A stretch of 17,515 bases of DNA from Verrucomicrobia bacterium UBA1727 (GCA_002315875.1 DCIL01000061.1:1-17515); one strand, 5' to 3'; positions 1 through 6,971 are shown, counted from the first letter of the stretch. Notes: generated by a model from the letters alone, not told the origin. Numbers and translations: made by a program.

Positions 1-214
1 GAACGTGGAAAGTCGGGTTAACCGAACGAGCGACATCGACCTCATCAACATATGCGCGCGATGATTTAGCTACAGAATTGCCATCTTGAAGCGTTTTTGC
101 GAGTTCCACCTCATAGTCCGCCATCGGGGCGAGCCAATCGCAAAGCGCAATGCCCGACCACGCGCCGAGTAGAATCGACACGCAAATTACAATGAGGTAA
201 GACAGCTTGCTCAT
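1..214 (-). CDS. Partial membrane-anchored protein, likely target of the sigma-54 promoter
   Basis: An open frame starts with ATG at 214-212 and stays open for 71 codons to the left edge, so the C-terminal part is missing. The protein opens with a short basic start (MSKLSYL) followed by a hydrophobic segment at about residues 6-27 (LIVICVSILLGAWSGIALC), which would be a signal anchor or an uncleaved membrane segment. After it comes a mixed polar region with no motif I recognise. No strong Shine-Dalgarno is present; an AAAGG lies about 14 nt before the ATG. A sigma-54 type promoter at 289-274 lies about 50 nt before the start and points at this gene, directly after the activator gene. I do not recognise the family and assign no function; the frame, membrane segment and promoter context are what support it. 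Confidence 0.6.
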   Translation of the reverse strand, partial: MSKLSYLIVICVSILLGAWSGIALCDWLAPMADYEVELAKTLQDGNSVAKSSRAYVDEVDVARSVNPTFHV

Positions 215-264
215 TTCAACATCACACGCCTTTCAAAATCGACTCCAAGGTATACTCGTTCATA

Positions 265-302
265 GCAAATATTTGCAAAAGCTGTGCCAGCTTATGCAAA
301 AG
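265..302 (-). repeat. Direct repeat and palindromes around the sigma-54 promoter
   Basis: The octamer CTTTTGCA occurs twice on the minus strand, at 302-295 and 281-274, exactly 21 bp apart (two helical turns); the second copy contains the -12 box. A perfect 12 bp palindrome GCAAATATTTGC occupies 265-276, just downstream of the -12 element. A small hairpin AAGCTG-GCA-CAGCTT (293-279) overlaps the -24 box and is followed by TTTT. These could be protein-binding sites or a weak terminator for the activator gene, but none is demonstrated. Confidence 0.4.
274..289 (-). promoter_or_regulatory. Sigma-54 (RpoN) -24/-12 promoter
   Basis: On the minus strand the sequence TGGCACAGCTTTTGCA reads from 289 to 274. 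It matches the known sigma-54 consensus TGGCAC-N5-TTGCA, with the invariant GG (288-287) and GC (276-275) separated by exactly 10 bp. Transcription would begin near 263, giving a leader of about 50 nt before the ATG at 214. It lies in the 117 bp gap between a sigma-54 activator gene (stop at 332) and the partial membrane-protein gene, which is the expected place for an activator-controlled promoter. The motif is seen directly; its use by the neighbouring activator is inference. Confidence 0.75.
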
Positions 303-331
303 TTTCGGATAACTTGCTGGAATGACGCGAA

Positions 332-1885
332 TTACGCCAAATACTTCTTCAGAGTATTGATCGAGATGCCAAGAGCGTTTTTAGCGGCCGTCTGATTATG
401 ATTGTATTTGTCAAAAACTGATTTAACATGCTGACGGACGGCTGTATCAAGATTATCGGGATAGGGCACATTCTTCGAACCAACCTCATGAGATGCCGAA
501 TCCGAGTCCCTGACCCACAGATCCTTGTTAATACGCTTGTGTTCTTCAAGAAGTTTTGCGAAGTCCGTCTCTTCCAGCGCGCGGGCGCGATCGAGGATGT
601 TCAGAAGTTCGCGGACATTGCCTGGATAGTCATAATTCTCCAGATCCTTCAGCTGACGATTGGTGAGACGTCCCCAGCCCATATCCATCCAGAAGCCGTC
701 CGCGATCTCGCCGATGTCCTCACGACGATCCCTGAGCGGCGGGACCTCAATGAGCACGGTCGAGATACGCTGATAGAGATCGGCACGGAACTTTCCTTCG
801 CGCACGAGACGCGGCAAGTTCTTGTTGGTCGCCGCCACCAAGCGCACATCGACCCGAATCTCATCTGCTCCGCCCACACGGATGATGATTCCCTCCTGAA
901 GGGCACGAAGCAACAACGCCTGCGCCTCCAACGGCATCTCAGCGATCTCATCAAGGAAGAGCGTGCCGCGATCTGCTCGCTCGAAGAGTCCGCGGGACTG
1001 CTTATCCGCCCCTGTGAACGCACCCTTCTCGTGTCCGAAGAAACGATCTTCGAGAAGGTCCTTGGCGACGCTTGCGCAGTTGAAGGCGACAAACGGACCC
1101 TTCTTGCGCGGACTTTGCATGTGAATCTGCTCTGCGATCGTCTCCTTGCCGGTGCCGCTTTCGCCCAGAATGAGCACGCGAGCACGCTCGTGCTTGGATA
1201 TTTTCTGAATGTGCTTGCGAATATCAGCCATCGCCGAACTGATACCACCCAGCTCACGACGTCCGAACCGGACATAATCCTCGAACGCATCCTTGACCTT
1301 CGCTTCCCACAAAAGCGGCTTCACCCTCAGATAGAGCGAGACAATCGCCGCCTCGTAGATCGAGTCGTCACCACGGGTGCGATGCATGAACCCTGCTGCT
1401 TTGATCAGCGTCTGATACTTGCCGACCGCAGAATTGCGATCATCGACCTCCTTCGCGTAGGCACGATAAAAGTCGGCGCTCTCAGCATCAAGTTTGCCGA
1501 AGTAGGCATCAACCGCATCAACGAGCGACTCGCACGGCGCATCGAGAAGTTCGTCAAATCCGCGTTCGGCCGGGTCCGCACCTTCGATACACACCTCGGC
1601 CGCGAACTCCGGAGCGACCGGCATCGAACTGAGCCAGACCGTCTTCACCTTCTTCGCCTTGAGTTTTTTCAATGCCGCGAGAATCGCTCCGATGTTCATC
1701 TTGAGTCCGACGCCCAAAACATAAACTGCGGAATACTTCTCACCGCGTTCGGCCATCACGCTCGCAAGCTGATTCATCGATACGCCTGCCACGTCCGCCT
1801 TGCCGTTCAGCGCTTCCAGTGCGGCGGCTGCGGCAGCGACGTATTCGGGCTTGGACCATCCGGTGAGAATCAAATTCTTATTCAT
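332..1885 (-). CDS. Sigma-54-dependent transcriptional activator with unrecognised N-terminal sensor domain
   Basis: This 517-residue protein is a bacterial enhancer-binding protein that would use ATP to open sigma-54 promoters. Residues 1 to about 205 form an alpha/beta domain I do not recognise; it has a hydrophobic strand at each of 5-8 and 52-58. The AAA+ domain follows at about 210-440: Walker A GESGTGKE (241-248), the sigma-54-contacting GAFTGA loop (288-293), Walker B TLFLDE (308-313), and PGNVREL (421-427). The C-terminus is a Fis-type helix-turn-helix (about 478-517). The N-terminal domain is not a REC, GAF or PAS domain by eye, so the input signal is unknown. The ATG overlaps the stop of the release-factor-like gene in ATGA, implying translational coupling. 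A sigma-54 promoter lies just beyond its stop. The overall layout (N-terminal sensor, AAA+, HTH) resembles RtcR, but the N-terminal sequence is not obviously alike. Confidence 0.92.
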   Translation of the reverse strand: MNKNLILTGWSKPEYVAAAAAALEALNGKADVAGVSMNQLASVMAERGEKYSAVYVLGVGLKMNIGAILAALKKLKAKKVKTVWLSSMPVAPEFAAEVCIEGADPAERGFDELLDAPCESLVDAVDAYFGKLDAESADFYRAYAKEVDDRNSAVGKYQTLIKAAGFMHRTRGDDSIYEAAIVSLYLRVKPLLWEAKVKDAFEDYVRFGRRELGGISSAMADIRKHIQKISKHERARVLILGESGTGKETIAEQIHMQSPRKKGPFVAFNCASVAKDLLEDRFFGHEKGAFTGADKQSRGLFERADRGTLFLDEIAEMPLEAQALLLRALQEGIIIRVGGADEIRVDVRLVAATNKNLPRLVREGKFRADLYQRISTVLIEVPPLRDRREDIGEIADGFWMDMGWGRLTNRQLKDLENYDYPGNVRELLNILDRARALEETDFAKLLEEHKRINKDLWVRDSDSASHEVGSKNVPYPDNLDTAVRQHVKSVFDKYNHNQTAAKNALGISINTLKKYLA

Positions 1886-2277
1886 AGTTCTATTTTCCTC
1901 CGCATTGCCTTGATTTCTGAATGGGCGTGCTTGTCATCAAGCATCTTCTGCTTCTGACGACGGGACCGGCGGCGCTTCTGACGACGAAGCTTCTCTCGCG
2001 CCTGACGCGCCGCGGACTTGCGCTTGTGCTCGCGCTCGAGAATCTCCTCGGCGAGCATCCGCCGCGCCAGCCAGCGGTTTTCCTCGCGCGAGCGGGACTC
2101 ACCGACTCGGACCTGAATGCCACTCGGCTCATGGACAAGCCGTACTACCGACGAGGTCTTGTTCGTCTTCTGTCCCCCGGGACCTCCCCCGAGAATGAAC
2201 GACTCCTCGAGATCGTCTTCGAAGATCGAGGCCTCGTCCATCAGCTTCTTTATCTGTTCTATCTTATCTGGGCCCAT
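1882..2277 (-). CDS. Release-factor-like ribosome rescue protein (ArfB/C12orf65 type)
   Basis: A 131-residue protein with the peptidyl-tRNA hydrolysis motif GGQ at residues 34-36, inside GGGPGGQKTNKTSSVVRL, the hallmark of class I release-factor catalytic domains. It lacks the stop-codon-reading domains of RF1/RF2. The C-terminal 50 residues are a very basic helix (RRQKRRRSRR, then EIKAMRRKIEL), comparable to the tail of ArfB that enters the empty mRNA channel of stalled ribosomes. Family knowledge therefore suggests release of peptides from stalled ribosomes, codon-independently; exact subfamily is uncertain. The start at 2277 overlaps the rluA-type gene by 19 bp and has no clear Shine-Dalgarno; a Met at residue 13 is an alternative, but residues 5-25 resemble the usual helix before the GGQ domain, so I keep the longer form. 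Its stop overlaps the activator start. Confidence 0.88.
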   Translation of the reverse strand: MGPDKIEQIKKLMDEASIFEDDLEESFILGGGPGGQKTNKTSSVVRLVHEPSGIQVRVGESRSREENRWLARRMLAEEILEREHKRKSAARQAREKLRRQKRRRSRRQKQKMLDDKHAHSEIKAMRRKIEL

Positions 2278-3215
2278 TCTGGATAAGGTGTGCGGATTTC
2301 CACGGGATCGCCACTGACCGGATGATTAAAAGATGCCGCGAGAGCGTGAAGGCAGTGTCCCGTCTGATTCTCGATTGCAAAAGCCCCGTAAAGCCGGTCG
2401 TTTATGATGTGCATTCCCGCAAGCGCAAGCTGGGCGCGAATCTGATGCGTGACTCCCGTATAAATCGTCACTTCAAGTAGCGTTCGCTCCTCGTTCTCGA
2501 CCGTCGTATAGCCAAGGGGACTGAATGCCGTCACCGCGTGCAGCGGCTTGAGCGCGGCAGGAGAAGTACTGCCGCTCATCCGTGAAGTGATCTTACGATC
2601 CTTGATGTCGATCATGCGGCAGAATGGCAAGGTCGGATCGTGCACGAGGTCGTTCTCAAGAGTTCCGCCTACTGCCACCGATCCCTCGACGAGAGCAAGA
2701 TAGGTCTTCTTCACCGTCTGCGCCGAAAACTGAGCGCGCAGATTCTCGAACGCCGCGGCACTGCGAGCGACCAGGACGAGTCCCGAAGTGTCGGCATCGA
2801 TGCGGTGCAACGCGCCGGCCATGAGCGGACGATCCCCGAGCGTCAGACATTCCGGATAGCGGGTCACCACCGCGTTCATGAGCGTTCCGGTCTCACTGCG
2901 CGTCAGCGGTTGCACCGGCATGCCACAGGGCTTGTCGAAAGCGAGCAAAGAGTCATCCTCGAAGACGGGACGCGGACAGCGTCCGTCGGGCATCACCGTA
3001 TTGTCATCGACCTCCGCAAGCTCGATGACCTCAATCCGCTCACCACCCTTAAGCTTGTATCCCTTGTTGGTCAGCTGCCGTCCATTGACCAGCACCTTCC
3101 CCGCGGCAATCGCCTCCTTGACGAAGGCGCGGCTCGAAGAGGCAAATTGAGAAACAAGAGCGGCGTCAAATCTGGCGCCGCTTTTGTCGTTGATGAAAGT
3201 AAGATTTCGAATCAT
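2259..3215 (-). CDS. RluA-family RNA pseudouridine synthase
   Basis: This 318-residue protein would convert specific uridines in rRNA or tRNA to pseudouridine. An S4 RNA-binding domain is visible at about residues 15-65 (FVKEAIAAGKVLVNGRQ). The catalytic motif is HRIDADTSG (137-145), a version of the family's HRLDxxTSG, with D140 the expected nucleophile. Later blocks fit the family, including LLEVTIYTGVTHQIRAQLA and INDRLYG. The S4 domain makes it more like RluC/RluD than RluA; the target base cannot be told from sequence. It starts 10 nt after the small lipoprotein gene and its end overlaps the release-factor-like gene, so it belongs to the same transcription unit. Confidence 0.93.
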   Translation of the reverse strand: MIRNLTFINDKSGARFDAALVSQFASSSRAFVKEAIAAGKVLVNGRQLTNKGYKLKGGERIEVIELAEVDDNTVMPDGRCPRPVFEDDSLLAFDKPCGMPVQPLTRSETGTLMNAVVTRYPECLTLGDRPLMAGALHRIDADTSGLVLVARSAAAFENLRAQFSAQTVKKTYLALVEGSVAVGGTLENDLVHDPTLPFCRMIDIKDRKITSRMSGSTSPAALKPLHAVTAFSPLGYTTVENEERTLLEVTIYTGVTHQIRAQLALAGMHIINDRLYGAFAIENQTGHCLHALAASFNHPVSGDPVEIRTPYPEWAQIR

Positions 3216-3225
3216 CAGCCAAACA

Positions 3226-3390
3226 TCAATCGTAACGATCCATCACGGCCGGGGCGATCGGAGCGATGCCCTCCCAATTCTTATTGGAAGCCCACGGAAG
3301 ATCGGTGTCTTCGGCGGTATCGGCGATGCAACCCGCGAGGACCGTGCCAATGACCGCTGCCGCGGCAAACTTAATCGCTAACTTAGCCAT
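3226..3390 (-). CDS. Small predicted lipoprotein, 54 residues
   Basis: A short frame from ATG at 3390 to TGA at 3226 encodes MAKLAIKFAAAAVIGTVLAG followed by a lipobox cysteine at residue 21 (VLAGC). This is a textbook lipoprotein signal peptide: Lys near the start, an Ala-rich hydrophobic core, and L-A-G-C. The mature part is only 34 residues, acidic at first (IADTAEDTDLPW) then Pro/Ala-rich and ending in VMDRYD. GAGGAA at 3405-3400 is a good ribosome binding site 9 nt from the ATG. It lies 17 nt after the coiled-coil gene and 10 nt before the pseudouridine synthase gene. I know no function; envelope attachment is inferred from the lipobox. Confidence 0.75.
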   Translation of the reverse strand: MAKLAIKFAAAAVIGTVLAGCIADTAEDTDLPWASNKNWEGIAPIAPAVMDRYD

Positions 3391-3407
3391 GTCTTGAAAT
3401 TCCTCTA

Positions 3408-4544
3408 TCAGTCCGCAAAGAGAATATCACCCGCGGCAAGCTTGGACTGCTCCCACGCGCCGAGGATATCGCAGACGACATAGGGCTTGCCCTTGACTTC
3501 CTGACGGAGACGCAGACGACCGACGAACTCACCGGCCGGACCCTTGAAGCCCACGCGCTTGACACCGAGCTCAATGGCCGGCAGCGACTGACTGAGATCA
3601 TTACCCTTGAGTTCCTTCATCGCTTCCTCGGAGAACTGGACAATCGCGAACATGTTCTCGTTATCGGCCTCGATGATCTTGCCCTTGTCGCCGGCAGGAA
3701 GCGAATTGACCGCAACGCCCGCGCTTGCAGATTCAGCACCCTTGGCCTGAATCGATTCCTGCAGAAGCTTCTTGAGCTGATCAATGAGCTTCTGGGCCTT
3801 CGCCGTCTCTTCCTTCGCGGCCTCGGTCTCGTCCTTAGCGGTCGCGACCTCATCCTTGAGCGAGGTGATCTCGCCGTTGAGCTCGTCAATCTGGCTCTTC
3901 ACCTTGACAACCTGATTCTGCAGATCGGTCTTCTCGGCCTCAACCTTCTTGATCTTCTCGTCCTTCTCGGCGCTGTCGACGAGCGCCTGACGCGCCTGGG
4001 GCTTGACCTTGTTGAGCTCACCGACGACGGACTCAAGTTTGCCGCGCAGATCGGTCAGCGCCGCACGAGTGGTGTTGAGACGGCTCTGCTGGGTCTTGGA
4101 CGCTTCGAAGAGCTGATTGAGCAAGTCGTCTTCGGTGCCCTTGCCGCGCTTCAGCGGCTCGTTGCCGTCCATCACCGGCTTGCCGTCGAAGTCGAGCACG
4201 TAGACCGTGCGGAGCTGCTTGCGCTCTGACTGACCGTCCCAATTGTAGGTCTCGAGATTCGCCTGCTCGAGCGAGCCGTTGTACTCGTCAAGCACGTTCT
4301 GCATATCGGGAGAATCCACAAGCTTCGCCTCGACCGGAGAATTATCCTTCTTGATTTCGAACGAAGCGTCCTTCGCAGGATCGCCCTTCTCGACGGTGCG
4401 GGCAATCTTGACGATATAATCCTCCTGCATGCGATTGCGGTCCGTAAGCTCGGATCGTTTGGCATTCATCTCCAATTCAAAGAACAGCGCCGCGCCCGCA
4501 AGCGCAAGAAACACGTAGACGAGAACGTGCAAAACTTTATTCAT
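3408..4544 (-). CDS. Membrane-anchored coiled-coil protein of unknown function
   Basis: A 378-residue protein with one N-terminal membrane segment at about residues 5-24 (LHVLVYVFLALAGAALFF) and no cleavage site that I would trust, so it is probably anchored with its bulk outside the cytoplasm. A polar region follows (25-140), then a long charged coiled coil at about 142-268 rich in Lys, Glu, Asp and Ala heptads (KKVEAEKTDLQNQV and similar). The last ~90 residues form a compact domain (IAIVQFSEEAMKELKG, then ELGVKRVGFKGPAG and PYVVCDILGAWEQ). I do not recognise it. AAGGAA at 4558-4553 sits 8 nt before the ATG. It heads the left-hand gene run and is followed closely by the small lipoprotein gene, so an envelope or periplasmic structural role is possible but unproven. 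Confidence 0.8.
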   Translation of the reverse strand: MNKVLHVLVYVFLALAGAALFFELEMNAKRSELTDRNRMQEDYIVKIARTVEKGDPAKDASFEIKKDNSPVEAKLVDSPDMQNVLDEYNGSLEQANLETYNWDGQSERKQLRTVYVLDFDGKPVMDGNEPLKRGKGTEDDLLNQLFEASKTQQSRLNTTRAALTDLRGKLESVVGELNKVKPQARQALVDSAEKDEKIKKVEAEKTDLQNQVVKVKSQIDELNGEITSLKDEVATAKDETEAAKEETAKAQKLIDQLKKLLQESIQAKGAESASAGVAVNSLPAGDKGKIIEADNENMFAIVQFSEEAMKELKGNDLSQSLPAIELGVKRVGFKGPAGEFVGRLRLRQEVKGKPYVVCDILGAWEQSKLAAGDILFAD

Positions 4545-4574
4545 TATAGAAGTTCCTTCTTACTTTCAAGTGGA

Positions 4575-4603
4575 ATAATACTAAATTTCTGATGGATATG
4601 CAA
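4575..4603 (-). promoter_or_regulatory. Candidate sigma-70 type promoter before the coiled-coil gene
   Basis: In the 63 bp gap after the ROK gene, the minus strand carries TATTAT (4580-4575) with TTGCAT (4603-4598) 17 bp upstream. The -10 differs from TATAAT at one position and the -35 keeps TTG. The AT-rich gap contrasts with the surrounding GC-rich coding DNA. It would start the run coiled-coil, lipoprotein, pseudouridine synthase, release-factor-like, activator. Prediction by eye only. Confidence 0.45.
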
Positions 4604-4607
4604 GGGG

Positions 4608-5519
4608 TCAACCAGCGGCGACGGCGAGGGCGGCGTAGTCCCCGATGTTCTCGCCGAGGCCAGCGGGCACGATTCGACAGACCTTCCGCGAGAGGGAAAG
4701 CGCCTCGCGATCGAGGATGGGGTCGACAATCTTCATGAAGAGATCAGCATTGCGCATGAAAACTCCGCCAAGGGAAATCACCTCTGGATTCAAGATATCG
4801 ATCGTGAAGGCAAGGATGGTCGCGAGCTTCTCGGCCGATTCACGGAAGACCGAGACAAAGAACTCGTCCCCCTCGCGCACCTTCGCGAAAACCTCTTTGG
4901 TCGTTATCTCGCCGAGGTCGAGACCGCGCTCGGCGGCACGGATCTTCGCGAGCCGCGCGATGCCCGCCCCCGAACAAAAGCCCTCGGCACTGCCTTCCTT
5001 GTTGTAGCCGACGGGACCAGTCGGCGCAAGTCGGATGTGACCGATCTCACCGGCGTTGTCGTTCGTTCCGGAATAGAGCTTGCCGTCCACGATGATGCCG
5101 GCACCGAGTCCAGTGCCGAAAGTCATGAAGACCATGTTGCGCGTGCCGCGTCCCGCACCGAAACGGTACTCCGCAAGCGCGCAGGCGTTGGCATCGTTCT
5201 GAAGCCGCACCGGAAGCTTGAATCGGGACGAAAAGAAATCGCAGATCTCAACGTTGTCCCACCCGGGAAGATTCGGCGGCGAGAGGATTACGCCGCGCAC
5301 CGAATCGAGCGGACCCCCACAGCTGATGCCGATCGCCTCGATCGCACCCTTCTCGGCAAGGGACTTCTCAAGCCGCCGCGCGAACTCGTCGAGGACGCCG
5401 CGCCACCCGAGACCGGCGGTCGGGAACTCCTCGCGCGAGAGAATTCGAATCTCGCCGCCTTCCGACTCGCCAAGCGAAATCGCACACTTGGTGCCGCCGA
5501 TATCGAGTCCGGCAATCAC
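4608..5519 (-). CDS. ROK-family sugar kinase-like protein
   Basis: A 303-residue actin-fold protein of the ROK family (repressors, ORFs, kinases) without a DNA-binding domain, so a sugar kinase such as a glucokinase or N-acetylhexosamine kinase is likely. Visible motifs are the phosphate-binding DIGGTK (6-11), LQNDANA (106-112) with D109 the expected catalytic base, GTGLGAG (135-141) and GEIGH (157-161). The zinc-binding cysteine motif that normally follows GH (CxCGxxGCxE) is absent: the corresponding stretch reads GPVGYNKEGSAEGFCSG, keeping only the last part. The start is GTG at 5519 and overlaps the gatA stop in GTGA, so it is probably translated by coupling. Substrate unknown. Confidence 0.88.
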   Translation of the reverse strand: MIAGLDIGGTKCAISLGESEGGEIRILSREEFPTAGLGWRGVLDEFARRLEKSLAEKGAIEAIGISCGGPLDSVRGVILSPPNLPGWDNVEICDFFSSRFKLPVRLQNDANACALAEYRFGAGRGTRNMVFMTFGTGLGAGIIVDGKLYSGTNDNAGEIGHIRLAPTGPVGYNKEGSAEGFCSGAGIARLAKIRAAERGLDLGEITTKEVFAKVREGDEFFVSVFRESAEKLATILAFTIDILNPEVISLGGVFMRNADLFMKIVDPILDREALSLSRKVCRIVPAGLGENIGDYAALAVAAG

Positions 5520-6922
5520 TTGGCAATATCCTCGAACGCCTTGCTGATCTTAAGGAGCTTTTCCTCTTCGAAGCCGCCGCAGATGAACTGCACGCCGACA
5601 GGAAGCTTCGTGTCGGAGGTGAAGCCCGCGGGGACCGCACTCGCACAGACGCCGGCAAGCGCGCTCGGAATCGTATAAAGGTCGTTCAAGTACATCGTGA
5701 GCGGATCTTGGTTGGCACCGAACTTGAATGCCGGAGTCGGTGCGCAGGGCGTGATGAGCGCATCACACTTCGCGAACGCCTCGTCGAAGTCGCGCTTGAT
5801 GAGCGTGCGCACCTTCTGCGCCTTGCCGTAATAGGCGTCGTAGTAGCCGGACGAAAGGACGTACGTGCCCATGATGATGCGGCGCTTGACTTCGGCACCG
5901 AATCCCTCCGAGCGCGACTTGGTGTAAAGCGAAAAGACATCCTTCGCCGCTTCGCTGCGATGTCCGTAGCGCACGCCGTCGAAGCGCGCGAGATTGGCGC
6001 TCGCCTCGGCCGGCGCGATGATGTAATAGACCGCCATCGCATACTCGGTATGAGGCAGCGAAACCTCGACGAGTTCCGCACCCGCCGCCTCGCATTTCGC
6101 AATCGCCGCGTCCATGATGCGCTTTACTTCACCATCCATGCCGGCGGTCTCGAGATACTCCTTGGCAAGGCCGAGCTTCACGCCCTTCATGGACGCTCCC
6201 TCGATCGCCTTCTCGTAGTCGGGAACCTCGATCTTCGGCGTAGTGCCGTCCATCTCATCGTGTCCCGCCAGCGCCTTCAGAAGAATCGCCGCGTCCTCGA
6301 CGGACTTGGTCATGGGACCGACCTGATCGAGGGACGAGGCGAACGCGGTGACGCCAAAGCGCGAGACGCGTCCGTAACTCGGCTTGACGCCGACGCAATT
6401 GCAGAAGGAGGCAGGTTGACGAATCGAGCCGCCCGTATCGGTGCCGAGCGCGGCGATGCAGAGATCGCCGCCTACCGCCGCGGCGCTGCCGCCGGACGAG
6501 CCGCCGGGTACGCGCGTGAGGTCGTACGGATTCCGAGTGACCCCGAGCCCAGAATTCTCGGTCGAGGATCCCATCGCGAACTCGTCCATATTGACGCGGC
6601 CCGCGGGAATGAAGCCGTTCGCCTTCAGATTCTTGATCACGGTCGCGTCATAAGGCGAGACGTAGCCCTTGAGGATCTTCGAGGCGCAGGTGCACGGCTG
6701 GCCGGTGACGTTGATGAGATCCTTGATCGCGATCGGCACCGCCTTCGGATTCGCCTTCGCAAGTTCGAGCGCCTGCTCTTCGTCGAAAGTGAGATACGCA
6801 CCGATCTCGGCATTCTTCGCGTGATAGCGATCGATGATGGACTGGGTGAGATCGACGGACGAAAACTCGCCCTTTGCAAGCCCCACCTGCGACTGCTTGA
6901 TACCTAATTCAAAAAGTTGCAT
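5516..6922 (-). CDS. gatA: Glutamyl-tRNA(Gln)/aspartyl-tRNA(Asn) amidotransferase subunit A
   Basis: GatA is the amidase of GatCAB: it releases ammonia from glutamine, which GatB uses to convert misacylated Glu-tRNA(Gln) or Asp-tRNA(Asn). At 468 residues it has full length. The catalytic triad of the amidase-signature family is present with correct spacing: K67 in AIKDLI, S142 in GSSGGS, S166 in DTGGSIRQ. I start it at ATG 6922 (MQLFELGIKQ), because the frame's upstream extension to 7000 runs through low-complexity DNA of the inserted element and overlaps the preceding gene. No Shine-Dalgarno precedes this ATG; the leader is pyrimidine-rich (cttttcctttttcc on the coding strand). Its partner gatC is 483 bp-element away; gatB is not in the window. 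Its end overlaps the ROK start. Confidence 0.95.
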   Translation of the reverse strand: MQLFELGIKQSQVGLAKGEFSSVDLTQSIIDRYHAKNAEIGAYLTFDEEQALELAKANPKAVPIAIKDLINVTGQPCTCASKILKGYVSPYDATVIKNLKANGFIPAGRVNMDEFAMGSSTENSGLGVTRNPYDLTRVPGGSSGGSAAAVGGDLCIAALGTDTGGSIRQPASFCNCVGVKPSYGRVSRFGVTAFASSLDQVGPMTKSVEDAAILLKALAGHDEMDGTTPKIEVPDYEKAIEGASMKGVKLGLAKEYLETAGMDGEVKRIMDAAIAKCEAAGAELVEVSLPHTEYAMAVYYIIAPAEASANLARFDGVRYGHRSEAAKDVFSLYTKSRSEGFGAEVKRRIIMGTYVLSSGYYDAYYGKAQKVRTLIKRDFDEAFAKCDALITPCAPTPAFKFGANQDPLTMYLNDLYTIPSALAGVCASAVPAGFTSDTKLPVGVQFICGGFEEEKLLKISKAFEDIAK

Positions 6923-6930
6923 ATTATGAT

Positions 6931-6947
6931 TTAAGGAAAAAGGAAAA
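6931..6947 (+). repeat. Left inverted repeat of the inserted element
   Basis: TTAAGGAAAAAGGAAAA reading inward on the plus strand. It is an exact inverted match of the right end at 7397-7413. It sits 8 nt before the gatA start codon on the coding strand, where it appears as a pyrimidine tract and leaves gatA without a ribosome binding site. Confidence 0.75.
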
Positions 6948-6971
6948 GTGAAAATTGAAAAAGTATGGTAG

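Noticed and set aside
279..293. AAGCTG-GCA-CAGCTT hairpin followed by TTTT as an intrinsic terminator
   Set aside because: The stem is only six base pairs with a three-base loop, and it overlaps the -24 box; the sigma-54 promoter reading explains the sequence better.
340..358. Inverted repeat AATACT...AGTATT in the end of the activator gene as an enhancer site
   Set aside because: Six-base arms inside coding sequence are expected by chance; no second copy is seen.
428..1957. Long plus-strand open frame of 509 codons opposite the activator gene
   Set aside because: It mirrors the activator gene and has no recognisable motif; the GC-rich codon bias of the minus-strand gene keeps the opposite frame open.
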